Source: Pseudobutyrivibrio sp. ACV-2 (lineage in GTDB: Bacteria; Bacillota; Clostridia; Lachnospirales; Lachnospiraceae). From it: DNA of 64,000 nt. A program made the translations under genes and the position numbers. Of the stretch, positions 28,001 through 35,290 are shown in pieces. Under the pieces are notes generated by a model. That model saw only the letters and a list, made by a program, of their open reading frames with translations. It did no database searches and was not told the DNA's origin. The stretch is from NCBI RefSeq assembly GCF_900107545.1, contig NZ_FNQZ01000003.1, positions 185,277 to 249,276 on the forward strand, in the 5' to 3' direction. The stretch's first letter is position 1. Every line of letters begins with the position of its first letter.

Positions 28001-28615
28001 GAGGACGATGAAAGCTATATTCCTGAATTCATTAAACAGAGGGATTTAGCTGAACCTAAGGAGCAGGGCACAGGCATACCGGCAGGTGCCTTGTACGGAA
28101 CTGCCATGCACAGATTTATGGAGTGCTTTGATTTTGCCAGGGAAGATTTTGCTACATCATTTTCAGAGCAGCTTGATTATATGAAGGCGATAAATAGTCT
28201 TTCAGAGGATGAGCAAAAGAGAATCAACTATAAAAAGCTTATAGCATTTATTAAATCATCCACAGCAAAAAGAATGGCAAGTGCTGCTTTAAATGGTAAG
28301 CTATACAAGGAAAAGCCTTTCGTGTTTGGAAGCGATGCAAAAAATCTTTTTTCAGATGACAGCGCCAGTGATGAAATGATTCTCGTTCAGGGAATTATCG
28401 ACGTGTTTTTTGAAGAGGAGGATGGAATAGTTCTTCTCGATTACAAGACAGATAGAGTGGACGAGGAAGAGGAATTAGTGCTAAGATATGAGAAGCAATT
28501 GCAACTATATAAATCAGCAATCGAAAAAGCCTACAACGTTCCAGTGAAGGAAGTTTTGATATACTCATTCGCATTAGAAAAGGAGATTCAACTATGTACG
28601 ATAAAAAAACAATAA
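24989..28615 (+). CDS. addA: ATP-dependent helicase/nuclease subunit AddA
   Basis: 1208 residues. UvrD-like superfamily 1 helicase motifs: AAAGSGKTFVLVQRI (I), VVTFTNAAAAEMKERI (Ia), VMVDEYQDSN (II), GDVKQSIYAFR (III), IMTIHKSKGLEFPVVFV (V), YYVALTRP (VI). C-terminal nuclease domain with GTAMHRFMECFDF and VLLDYKTDRV (catalytic Asp/Lys). AAGGAGGCGAAGGC before the ATG, inside addB. Works with AddB in recombinational repair. Confidence 0.95.
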   Translation: MGLTAEQELVRDTRNKNMLVSAAAGSGKTFVLVQRIISEILDKDNGIDVDRILVVTFTNAAAAEMKERIRKAIDDAVSKNTSDLRIRAQATLIHGAHIRTIDSFCSWVVKNYFYEIDRDPAFRIATTGEMKMLEDEVFSDLLSEYLEGDNEDFRLLADAYISGRRTDTLKSMVTSLHEKASSFPWIDEWYDDALRLYDISTEEELANSKFVELILERTNMITGQLEKKLSDIVGLYDEDCVSKDKDLFNTDLNMLRAINEANTFEEKYLAFSNLHFATFPRSTKDTCLDENDMGMARAFRDKDFKPMLNKLAEDFYAESLSDMFASLQFVGRQAKALIEFARVYTKRLYEEKTSKNIYSFNDIEHMALEILRNKDSKEHERRPVAVELANHFKEVMVDEYQDSNELQEQILTAVCSGNNYFTVGDVKQSIYAFRQASPQLFIDKLNSYPIDGVSGSIRIDLDNNFRSRGEVLNFCNEVFAPLMQEDMGGVRYDEKAALKVGDKTFKGDTKDFTSEILIATQNPEDMSELDIDNKDTLEALVVAKRIKELMEQDFQVSTKVDDERQLRSMKYSDIVILMSAVSGHATNYINALKEKGIPAYVAEEKGFFEREEIETILAMLMVIDNPFNDIPLAAVLHSPMFKFSSNRLAQIKAKGEGTSLYASLLDYQSKHDSKDISYFIDTLNHFRDMAIDTPIHELIEAVLKDTGYGTYVSALPIGKMASANLDKLIDEAVSFESTSFKGLSRFVAYIEGLKTYDEDLGIAKTVGENDNAVRIMTIHKSKGLEFPVVFVCGCGSSGRNDMAPFAVDRDFGIALKYKNPISRIEHGTAFYNLLKVRAAAYDKGELFRKYYVALTRPVDKLIITAAVKPTSKTSVPEIIAGYTPGRKVLDYITKEKAGTIIELIIRSIRTSGSTVPIRIVDCAELFVDEVKKEIVKKDTKDRILALINDAGDITDNNIVNTLSFKYALEADSSYKSKYSVSEIKHQAMEEAFEFNSDAAPAFIHEDDESYIPEFIKQRDLAEPKEQGTGIPAGALYGTAMHRFMECFDFAREDFATSFSEQLDYMKAINSLSEDEQKRINYKKLIAFIKSSTAKRMASAALNGKLYKEKPFVFGSDAKNLFSDDSASDEMILVQGIIDVFFEEEDGIVLLDYKTDRVDEEEELVLRYEKQLQLYKSAIEKAYNVPVKEVLIYSFALEKEIQLCTIKKQ

Positions 28616-28848
28616 AAGCCTTCCTAGACAACCAACTCAAACTTTTCCCTGAAAAAGTTGCCGAGAACGAAGAAGAAGCAGCAGAATTTTTAGAGGATGT
28701 TTGTGCTGTAGTCTGCAAAAATAAAAAAGAAGTTATTGAATATCTGGAAGATGAAATGGATATCGCCGGAATGTCAGAAGCGGAAATTCTTTCTTCGGAA
28801 GAAGTCTTTGATATTGGTGATGGAAGATATCTTATAGTAGAAGGGTAG
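28594..28848 (+). CDS. Small acidic protein of unknown function
   Basis: 84 residues, acidic, alpha-helical in character (many Glu, Lys, Leu, Ala). Its ATG lies 22 bases inside addA, with AAAAGGAG before it, so it is probably translationally coupled. I do not recognise a family. The downstream lipoprotein gene starts 9 bases after its stop, so addB-addA-this-lipoprotein may be one transcript. Confidence 0.65.
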   Translation: MYDKKTIKAFLDNQLKLFPEKVAENEEEAAEFLEDVCAVVCKNKKEVIEYLEDEMDIAGMSEAEILSSEEVFDIGDGRYLIVEG

Positions 28849-28857
28849 TTTTAGATT

Positions 28858-29844
28858 ATGAAGTTTTATAAAAAACTCTGTGCCTTTGCGCTTGTCTCAG
28901 CTATGGCTTTATCGGTAACTGGATGCGCAGTTGGAGATAAAACAGTTTATTTTGATGCTTCCAGCGGTCGCAATACTTTGTTCAAAATCGGAGATTTAAA
29001 GTGCTCAAAGAAAGAGGCTTTGGTTTACCTGTTGAACGAAAAAAACATCTACGGAAGTGTAGATGGAGTAAGTCTTTGGAATGAAGATTTTGATACTGAT
29101 ACCATGACAGGCTCTATCAAAGATTTATCGATGGAGCACCTGACCAGGGTGTATGTTTTGAATCTATACGCTCAGGAAAATAATATCGTAATTACGGATT
29201 CAGAAAAAGCAGCCTGTGAAAAAGCTGCCAAAGAATATTACAAATCACTGAATTCCACGGAGAAAAATTTCACTGGTGCAAACAAAAAAAGTATAGAGGA
29301 AATGTATGAAAGATACACCATTGCAACTAAGGCGTACAAGGCTGTTATGGACTCCGTGGATGAAGAGGTATCAGAGGATGAAGCCAGGGTAATGGAAGCT
29401 TTTGTGCTATATGTTTCTGATGAAAAAATGGCAGAGGAAATACAGGGGATGATTGACTATGGATATACCTTTGAGCGCCTTGCATCTACTTACACAGAGC
29501 TTGATTCATATCAGGTTACATTTGCCAGAAATGAATATCCAAAAGAAGTAGATGAAGTTGTATTTAATCTGGATACAGATGAAGTTTCACATGCTGTTGC
29601 AGCAGATGGGGGCTACTACTTCTTCCAGTGTCTAGACAAGTATAACGAAGAGCTTTCTGAAGAGAATAAAGAGGTCATAATTGAGAACCGCCGTAAGCAG
29701 GTACTAGAGGATATAGTCACCGATTTACAGGATAAATATTTCTCAGATATGAATCAAAAATTATGGTCTCAAATCGTATTTCCGGATGATGTATCAGACC
29801 TTAATTCTGGAACATTTTTTAAGACTCTAAATGATAATTTATAA
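28858..29844 (+). CDS. Parvulin-like (SurA/PrsA-type) lipoprotein
   Basis: 328 residues with a type II signal: MKFYKKLCAFALVSAMALSV then a T-G-C lipobox, so Cys22 or so is lipidated. A helical segment (about residues 60-180) is followed by a peptidyl-prolyl isomerase-like domain (EDEARVMEAFVLYVSDEKMAEEIQ...FERLASTYTELDSY...VVFNLDTDEVSHAVAADGGYYFFQCLDKY), a layout seen in PrsA/SurA foldases. The isomerase domain is divergent and may be chaperone only. Likely assists folding of exported proteins on the outer face of the membrane. Confidence 0.7.
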   Translation: MKFYKKLCAFALVSAMALSVTGCAVGDKTVYFDASSGRNTLFKIGDLKCSKKEALVYLLNEKNIYGSVDGVSLWNEDFDTDTMTGSIKDLSMEHLTRVYVLNLYAQENNIVITDSEKAACEKAAKEYYKSLNSTEKNFTGANKKSIEEMYERYTIATKAYKAVMDSVDEEVSEDEARVMEAFVLYVSDEKMAEEIQGMIDYGYTFERLASTYTELDSYQVTFARNEYPKEVDEVVFNLDTDEVSHAVAADGGYYFFQCLDKYNEELSEENKEVIIENRRKQVLEDIVTDLQDKYFSDMNQKLWSQIVFPDDVSDLNSGTFFKTLNDNL

Positions 29845-29886
29845 AGTGAGAAAAAGCTGTCTTTATAGGCAGCTTTTTCTCACTTT
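29843..29886. terminator. Strong bidirectional terminator
   Basis: A perfect 17-bp stem (29843-29859 with 29870-29886), including the A5/T5 runs on each side, overlapping the lipoprotein stop codon. Confidence 0.85.
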
Positions 29887-29989
29887 TATTCTTATTGTAA
29901 ATAGAGTGTTTTTTTATGTCATTATGATACAAAATAACTTTACAATGCCGTATTTATTATATATTTGGTAGAAAATTACAACAATAGAC

Positions 29990-30018
29990 TAGCAATTAAA
30001 ACAAAGAATGACTATAAT
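29990..30018 (+). promoter_or_regulatory. Promoter for the DUF6465-type gene
   Basis: Perfect TATAAT at 30013-30018; a poor -35 (TAGCAA) 17 bases before. Leader about 50 bases, ribosome site AGGAGGG at 30059. Confidence 0.5.
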
Positions 30019-30072
30019 ACTGTTTAAATGAAAAAACAAATAATTTTATTGCTCAAATAGGAGGGTGAAAAA

Positions 30073-30531
30073 ATGGTTACTAACGCTAAGGGCGCAAAGG
30101 TTACAGTTGATGACGTAAAGAAGTCAGCTGCAACTGCAGCATCAACAGTTAAGGCGGCAGCCGCTAGTGCAACAGTTGCTACAAAGAAAGCAGTAGATGA
30201 AGTAAAGAAGGAAGCTGAGGTTGCATCTAAGAAGGCAACAGCTGCAAAAGAGACAGCAGCAAAGAAGGCTACTACAGCTAAGAAGGCTGCTACAACAACA
30301 GCAAAGAAGGCTGTAGCAAAGGCTAAGAAAGAAGTTGCTACATCAGCAGTTGTTCAGTATCAGGATCAGGAGTTTTCTGAGGCTGAATGTTTAAAGAAGG
30401 CAGAGGCTCAGTTCAAGAAGGATTACAAGGGTAAGACACTTGAGGAGCTTAACATCTACATCAAGCCAGAGGAGCGCAAGATTTATTACGTAGCTAATAA
30501 GGACTGCGTAGGTTCAGTAGATCTTTTTTAA
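30073..30531 (+). CDS. Ala/Lys-rich histone H1-like protein with DUF6465-type C-terminus
   Basis: 152 residues. Residues 1 to about 95 are almost only Ala, Lys, Thr, Val in heptad-like KKA/AKK repeats, like histone H1 tails and bacterial H1-like proteins, so nucleic acid binding is likely by charge. The C-terminal ~55 residues form a compact conserved module (YQDQEFSEAECLKKAEAQFKK...YIKPEERKIYYVANKD) common in Lachnospiraceae and usually annotated DUF6465. The function is not known. The gene has a strong ribosome site and its own promoter and terminator, suggesting good expression. Confidence 0.75.
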   Translation: MVTNAKGAKVTVDDVKKSAATAASTVKAAAASATVATKKAVDEVKKEAEVASKKATAAKETAAKKATTAKKAATTTAKKAVAKAKKEVATSAVVQYQDQEFSEAECLKKAEAQFKKDYKGKTLEELNIYIKPEERKIYYVANKDCVGSVDLF

Positions 30532-30589
30532 GATTTGGATTTAATAAAGTATTTGTTTTTGAGATTTAATATTATAATGTTGTAGCGTT

Positions 30590-30624
30590 GGGCTATATCG
30601 TATATACGGTATAGCTCTTTTTTT
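30590..30624 (+). terminator. Terminator of the DUF6465-type gene
   Basis: GGGCTATA(TCG) / (CGG)TATAGCTC stem followed by seven T. Confidence 0.8.
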
Positions 30625-30626
30625 GT

Positions 30627-30654
30627 GGCATATGTCATGCGTATGACATATGCC
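30627..30654. repeat. 12-bp perfect inverted repeat
   Basis: GGCATATGTCAT and its complement around GCGT. It includes ATGTCA/TGACAT words also present in the LacI-type operator 150 bases downstream, so it may be an auxiliary operator. Confidence 0.6.
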
Positions 30655-30795
30655 TATTTTACAAAAGCACAATAACCGCACAAATTGAATCATACACAAT
30701 CAATTACATGCAATTATTAGCATAAATGTGCACAAAAACAGACTATATTTTTTGCATCCAATTCACAAATCGTGCATTTTGACCCTAAAATCATA

Positions 30796-30834
30796 TGTCA
30801 ACCGATTGACATAAACATATACCGATGCTAATAT
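30796..30834 (+). promoter_or_regulatory. LacI-type operator overlapping a consensus promoter
   Basis: The palindrome TGTCAACCGATTGACA (30796-30811) with central CG is of the LacI/GalR class. Its right arm is the -35 hexamer TTGACA (30806-30811); 17 bp on lies TAATAT (30829-30834). A repressor bound here would block the promoter. The likely repressor is the LacI-family gene four genes downstream. Confidence 0.75.
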
Positions 30835-30881
30835 CTTCACATAAACAACACACAACCTAATTTGAAGGAGGGTTAATAGTA

Positions 30882-32177
30882 ATGAAGAAGAAGTTATTGT
30901 CGCTATTAATGGTGGCTGCTATGTCAGCTTCAATGGTAGCATGTGGTTCAGGTGATGCGGGAAGTTCATCTGACTCAGCAGCAAGCACAGGGGTTTCAAT
31001 CACAATCCTTAACTCTAAGACAGAAATCCAGACACAGTTCGAGGAGATGGCTGAAGAGTATGAGGAATCTACAGGTGTTCACGTTGAGGTTTACAACGCT
31101 GACACAGATACAACTGTAGCATCACAGGTTGCTACAAAGTATGCATCAAATGACCCATACACAATCACAATGGTAGATGCAAAAGATATTTACTCACTTG
31201 CTGATGATTATGCTTATGATCTTTCAAATGAAGACTGGGCTAGCCACACAACACTTGGTATCACTGTAGGCGACAAGCTCGCAGGATTCCCATTCTGTGT
31301 AGAGGCTAGAGGTATTCTTTACAACGCTGACGCTATCAAGAACATCACAGGTAAGGATTTCGATCCTGCATCAGTTAAGACACTTGATGATTTCACAAAG
31401 CTTCTTGATGAGCTTGTAGCAGGTGGTATGGAAGCTCCAGTTGGTATCCTTTCAGAGTACTGGTCACTTGGTGCTCACTGGTTCCCAATGGTATACGAAG
31501 AGCAGGCTGATCCAGATGCATTCGTAAACGGACTTCTTGCTGGTACAGAAGATCTTGCAGGAAATGAAAAGTACAACGAGTTAATGGATACATTCGAAAC
31601 ACTTGTTAAGTACAACTACGCTAAGGGCTCTGCTTCAAATGCAGATCGTGAAGAGACATCAATGATGCTCGCTGAAGGCCAGATTGCTTTCATGTTTGGT
31701 GGTAACTGGGATTGGTCAGTAATCAACCAGTATGACTACACAGAGAACCTTGGTATGATGCCAGTTCCACAGAACACAACAGATGGTACAAATGAGAAGC
31801 TCGTAGGTGGCGGTTCTAAGTACATCTTCGTTGATAGCTCAGAAGCTACATCAGATGACCAGAGACAGGCTGCACTTGATTTCCTTAACTGGCTCGTAAG
31901 CGACGCTGAAGGAAATGCATTCCTTACAGAGAAGTGTGCACTTGTTCCAGCATTCGACAACATTGATGCTTCAGCACTTGATCCACTTTCACTTTCAGTT
32001 AAGTCATACGCTGACAACGACAAGCTTGTTCCTAACTACAACTATCTTCCAGATGATCACATGACAGTTGTTGGTCAGGAAATCATGCAGAAGTACCTTG
32101 ACGAGGCTATTGATAGAGCAGAAGTAGCAAAGGAAGTTACAGATTACTTCAAGACAGCTACACCAATCGCTCACTAA
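30882..32177 (+). CDS. Sugar ABC transporter substrate-binding lipoprotein
   Basis: 431 residues with a lipoprotein signal (MKKKLLSLLMVAAMSASMVAC, Cys about 21) then a Ser/Gly-rich tether. The body is a family 1 extracellular solute-binding protein, with typical VSITILNSKTEIQTQFEEMAEEYEESTG start and GQIAFMFGGNWDW sugar-pocket region. Codon usage is biased to a few codons, consistent with high expression. It feeds the two permeases downstream. The sugar is unknown; oligosaccharide is likely for CUT1 systems. Confidence 0.9.
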   Translation: MKKKLLSLLMVAAMSASMVACGSGDAGSSSDSAASTGVSITILNSKTEIQTQFEEMAEEYEESTGVHVEVYNADTDTTVASQVATKYASNDPYTITMVDAKDIYSLADDYAYDLSNEDWASHTTLGITVGDKLAGFPFCVEARGILYNADAIKNITGKDFDPASVKTLDDFTKLLDELVAGGMEAPVGILSEYWSLGAHWFPMVYEEQADPDAFVNGLLAGTEDLAGNEKYNELMDTFETLVKYNYAKGSASNADREETSMMLAEGQIAFMFGGNWDWSVINQYDYTENLGMMPVPQNTTDGTNEKLVGGGSKYIFVDSSEATSDDQRQAALDFLNWLVSDAEGNAFLTEKCALVPAFDNIDASALDPLSLSVKSYADNDKLVPNYNYLPDDHMTVVGQEIMQKYLDEAIDRAEVAKEVTDYFKTATPIAH

Positions 32178-32235
32178 TCATTAGTTTTGGTTAGATACTA
32201 GCACCGGTTTAAAGGTGTAACAACCTTGTTAATTA

Positions 32236-32259
32236 GGGCTCTAGGTAAGCCTAGAGCCC
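32236..32259 (+). promoter_or_regulatory. Intra-operon hairpin between binding protein and permeases
   Basis: A perfect 10-bp stem GGGCTCTAGG/CCTAGAGCCC with loop TAAG and no T-run. Such hairpins commonly stabilise the binding-protein mRNA so that it is made in excess over the permeases. Confidence 0.65.
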
Positions 32260-32282
32260 TTAAAATTTGAAAGGGAAAGATT

Positions 32283-33161
32283 ATGAAAACAAATACATTT
32301 AGCTACAAATTTAAGCAGTATTTGCTTTTTGCAGGTATTTCCACTGTGATATTTGCGTGTGTGGTTATCATACCTTTTATCTATGGTTTATACCTTACAT
32401 TTACAAGCTGGGATGGAGTATCACGTAGTAAGCCATTCGTTGGAATTGACAATTACGTAAATGCATTTGCGGATGCAGGATACTGGACATCACTTGGACG
32501 TACATTTATTTACTCAGCAATTGCTGTAGTACTTGTTAATGCAGTGGCCTTTATTATTGCTTACATGGTTACAAGCGGAATCAAGGGTCAGAATTTCTTT
32601 AGAGCAGGTTTCTTTGTTCCAAACCTTATCGGTGGTATCGTACTCGGTTACGTTTGGAAGTTTGTATTTAATAAAGCCTTAGTTGAACTTGCAAGCAATC
32701 TTTCAACAGGCCATGCTAAATCACTCCTTGCAACAGAAAATGGGGCGATAGCAGCACTTATCATCGTATCTGTATGGCAGTATGCTGGTTATATGATGCT
32801 TATCTATGTTGCAGGATTCATGAGTGTTTCAGAAGATGTTATTGAGGCGGCTAAAATTGATGGCTGTACTGGAACACAGTCTATCATTCACATATCAATT
32901 CCACTTATGACAGCGTCATTTGTACAGTGTTTATTCCTTACAATCACAAGATGTTTCATGGTATACGATGTTAACCTTTCACTGACAAATGGTGACCCAT
33001 ACGGTAGCTCAGCTCTTGCAGCTATGCACGTATACAACCAGGCATTCATCAACAAAAATTATGGTATCGGTCAGGCTGAGGCCCTTATCTTATTTGTTAT
33101 CTGTGCAGTAATCGGTGGACTTCAGGTTTACGTTGGAAAGAAAGGGGAGGTGCAGGCATAA
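32283..33161 (+). CDS. Sugar ABC transporter permease (MalF/UgpA-like)
   Basis: 292 residues, six membrane segments. The EAA loop is present as EAAKIDGCTGTQSIIHISIPLM (about residues 190-211). Type of the first of two CUT1 permeases. Its stop overlaps the start of the next permease by one base, so translation is coupled. Confidence 0.92.
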   Translation: MKTNTFSYKFKQYLLFAGISTVIFACVVIIPFIYGLYLTFTSWDGVSRSKPFVGIDNYVNAFADAGYWTSLGRTFIYSAIAVVLVNAVAFIIAYMVTSGIKGQNFFRAGFFVPNLIGGIVLGYVWKFVFNKALVELASNLSTGHAKSLLATENGAIAALIIVSVWQYAGYMMLIYVAGFMSVSEDVIEAAKIDGCTGTQSIIHISIPLMTASFVQCLFLTITRCFMVYDVNLSLTNGDPYGSSALAAMHVYNQAFINKNYGIGQAEALILFVICAVIGGLQVYVGKKGEVQA

Positions 33162-34015
33162 TGGAAAACGAAAAGGCAGCACGCAACAAAAAAATCAAAC
33201 ATGCCGTTATGATTATTTTCCTGGCATTATTATTTGTAGCATTTATATTCCCTTTCATTATGGTAATAATAAATGTATTTAAGGTTAAAGCTGATATCAC
33301 AGCTAACCCACTTGCACTTATTGGTAAGCACGGTTTCACATTGGAAAACTTCCCAAATGCGGTAAACAAAATGAAGTTCTTCCATTCATTTGGAAACTCA
33401 CTTATCATCACAATTTGCGCTACAATCGGAACTATCTTTTTATCTGCTATGACAGCATATCTTATTGTTAGAAACGATTGGAAAGCAAACAAGATTTTAT
33501 TCGTACTTATGATTGCATCAATGGTTATTCCATTCCAGGTATTGATGGTACCTCTTGTATCACTTTATGGTGGTATCTTTGGTGTTCTTAATTCAAGAAT
33601 TACACTTATCCTGATGCATATCGGATTTTCACTTTCTATGGCAACATTCATGTTCCATGGAAGTATCCACACTAACGTGCCTATCTCACTTGAGGAGGCA
33701 GCTACAATTGATGGATGTAACAAATGGCAGATTTTCTGTCAGATTGTGTTCCCAATCTTAAAGCCAACAATCGCAACAGTAGCTATTATTGATGCAATGG
33801 CATTTTGGAACGATTACCTTCTTCCATCACTTGTACTTGGACGTAAGGAATTATATACTATTCCTATTGCAACAAAGGTATTCTACGGCACTTACTCAAC
33901 TGATACAGGATTGATTATGGCTGCGCTTCTTTTAGCAATGCTTCCTATCCTTCTTCTCTATCTCTTCTTACAGAGATACATCGTTGAGGGAATCACTGCT
34001 GGGGCAGTTAAATAA
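33161..34015 (+). CDS. Sugar ABC transporter permease (MalG/UgpE-like)
   Basis: 284 residues, six membrane segments; EAA loop EEAATIDGCNKWQIFCQIVFPILKP. C-terminal YIVEGITAGAVK is the classic MalG-type ending. No ATPase gene is present in the cluster; a shared MsmX/MsmK-type ATPase elsewhere is probably used (inference from known Firmicute systems). Confidence 0.92.
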   Translation: MENEKAARNKKIKHAVMIIFLALLFVAFIFPFIMVIINVFKVKADITANPLALIGKHGFTLENFPNAVNKMKFFHSFGNSLIITICATIGTIFLSAMTAYLIVRNDWKANKILFVLMIASMVIPFQVLMVPLVSLYGGIFGVLNSRITLILMHIGFSLSMATFMFHGSIHTNVPISLEEAATIDGCNKWQIFCQIVFPILKPTIATVAIIDAMAFWNDYLLPSLVLGRKELYTIPIATKVFYGTYSTDTGLIMAALLLAMLPILLLYLFLQRYIVEGITAGAVK

Positions 34016-34020
34016 GCAGG

Positions 34021-34165
34021 CAGGAGGGCCCCACTTGTGGGAGTTGCCTGTCTGCCACGGCGCAGCCCCTTTGCTTAGCACAAGCAGAGCTTGTGTACAT
34101 CCTAAAACATGTTTTAGGATGAGTTTGCCGAAGGCAATCATAATGCTGCGCCTTCCCGTGGGCCA
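34021..34165 (+). repeat. Highly structured intergenic element with relative at 43550
   Basis: An outer stem (CCACGGCGCAGC near 34055 with GCTGCGCC..CCGTGG near 34144-34160) encloses several hairpins, including CACAAGC/GCTTGTG and a perfect 24-bp palindrome at 34098-34121. The first ~44 bases (34021-34064) align with 43550-43592 (about three quarters identical). It lies between the permease and lacI genes. Confidence 0.6.
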
Positions 34166-34204
34166 GAGAAAAAGTGCATTACATACACTAACTAGGAGGG
34201 ACCG

Positions 34205-35182
34205 ATGGCGACACTTAAAGATGTAGCAGCAGAATGCGGACTGACTGTTACAACCGTTTCGAGGGTTTTAAATAATAGGGGCTACATAAGTGATGAGACT
34301 CGTAAAAAGGTTTTTGCTGCTATGGAGAAACTCAATTACAAGCCAAATGAAGTCGCTAGATCACTTTCTAAAAAAACAACAAATACAATCGGTGTAATTG
34401 TACCCCACATTAGGCATCCTTACTTTGCAGACATGATTAGCAACATCGAAAATGCCGCAAGTAAGGAAGGGTACAAGATTATACTGTGTAACACTAAGGG
34501 GAGAAATAATAAAGAAAAAGAGTATCTTGACATGTGTACCAGCAATAGAGTTGCAGGGATTATTCTTTTCTCGGCGTCTGTTGCAGTGCAGGAGTTTACA
34601 GACAGTAAGATTCCACTTGTCACTGTTGAACGATTCGTTGAAAACGGAACTGCGGCCGTTGAATGCGATAACCGTGAGGGTGGTGAGCTAGCTGCCAAGC
34701 ACCTTATTGATAGAGGATGTAAGCATCTATTGATGATTAGTGGTGTTACTGAAAGCTCCATGCCGGCCGATGACCGAGCAATCGGTTTTGAGGATGTATG
34801 TAAGAAAAATGATGTTACTTATAGAATCGTATCCACAAGCATTGGTCAGTACAACAGTCTGGATTATCATGAGTTATTACAGGATGCTCTTCAGATGGAC
34901 GAAAGAATAGATGGTATTTTTACCAGCTCGGACCTTATAGCATCTCAGGTGCTTCAGGTTTGTACTAAAATCGGCAGAAGAGTTCCTGAGGATTTGAAAC
35001 TGATAGGATTTGATGATGTTATGATTTCACAAATCACCAATCCACCAATTTCCACAATCCACCAACCAATAAAGGAAATGGCTGAGGCCGCTGTTGATAT
35101 GGTAATAGCCGCATCAAAAGGCAAAACCGTGCCAAAGCGAACCTTACTGCCAGTATCTTTGGTAATTAGAGAAAGTACATGA
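34205..35182 (+). CDS. LacI-family transcription regulator
   Basis: 325 residues. N-terminal HTH ATLKDVAAECGLTVTTVSRVLN plus hinge helix KPNEVARSLSKKTTNTIGV, then a periplasmic-binding-protein-like sensor domain, ending RTLLPVSLVIREST. Likely senses the imported sugar or its phosphate and controls the transporter through the operator at 30796-30811. Ribosome site AGGAGGG before the ATG. Confidence 0.92.
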   Translation: MATLKDVAAECGLTVTTVSRVLNNRGYISDETRKKVFAAMEKLNYKPNEVARSLSKKTTNTIGVIVPHIRHPYFADMISNIENAASKEGYKIILCNTKGRNNKEKEYLDMCTSNRVAGIILFSASVAVQEFTDSKIPLVTVERFVENGTAAVECDNREGGELAAKHLIDRGCKHLLMISGVTESSMPADDRAIGFEDVCKKNDVTYRIVSTSIGQYNSLDYHELLQDALQMDERIDGIFTSSDLIASQVLQVCTKIGRRVPEDLKLIGFDDVMISQITNPPISTIHQPIKEMAEAAVDMVIAASKGKTVPKRTLLPVSLVIREST

Positions 35183-35188
35183 AAATTA

Positions 35189-35215
35189 TTAGCACTCAGA
35201 TTGTCTGAGTGCTAA
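35189..35215 (+). promoter_or_regulatory. CIRCE element (HrcA operator), also a potential terminator
   Basis: TTAGCACTC (35189-35197), nine bases, GAGTGCTAA (35207-35215): an exact match to the CIRCE consensus. It begins seven bases after the lacI stop and is followed by six T, so its RNA hairpin can also end the lacI transcript. Confidence 0.92.
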
Positions 35216-35222
35216 TTTTTTA

Positions 35223-35251
35223 TTGACTTATAATTTTTCCAGTATTATCAT
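35223..35251 (+). promoter_or_regulatory. Promoter of htpG
   Basis: TTGACT (35223-35228), 17-bp spacer, TATCAT (35246-35251), immediately downstream of CIRCE. Confidence 0.75.
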
Positions 35252-35290
35252 ATATTTCAGTGAGATTAATTACAAAGGAGTGACGTGATT

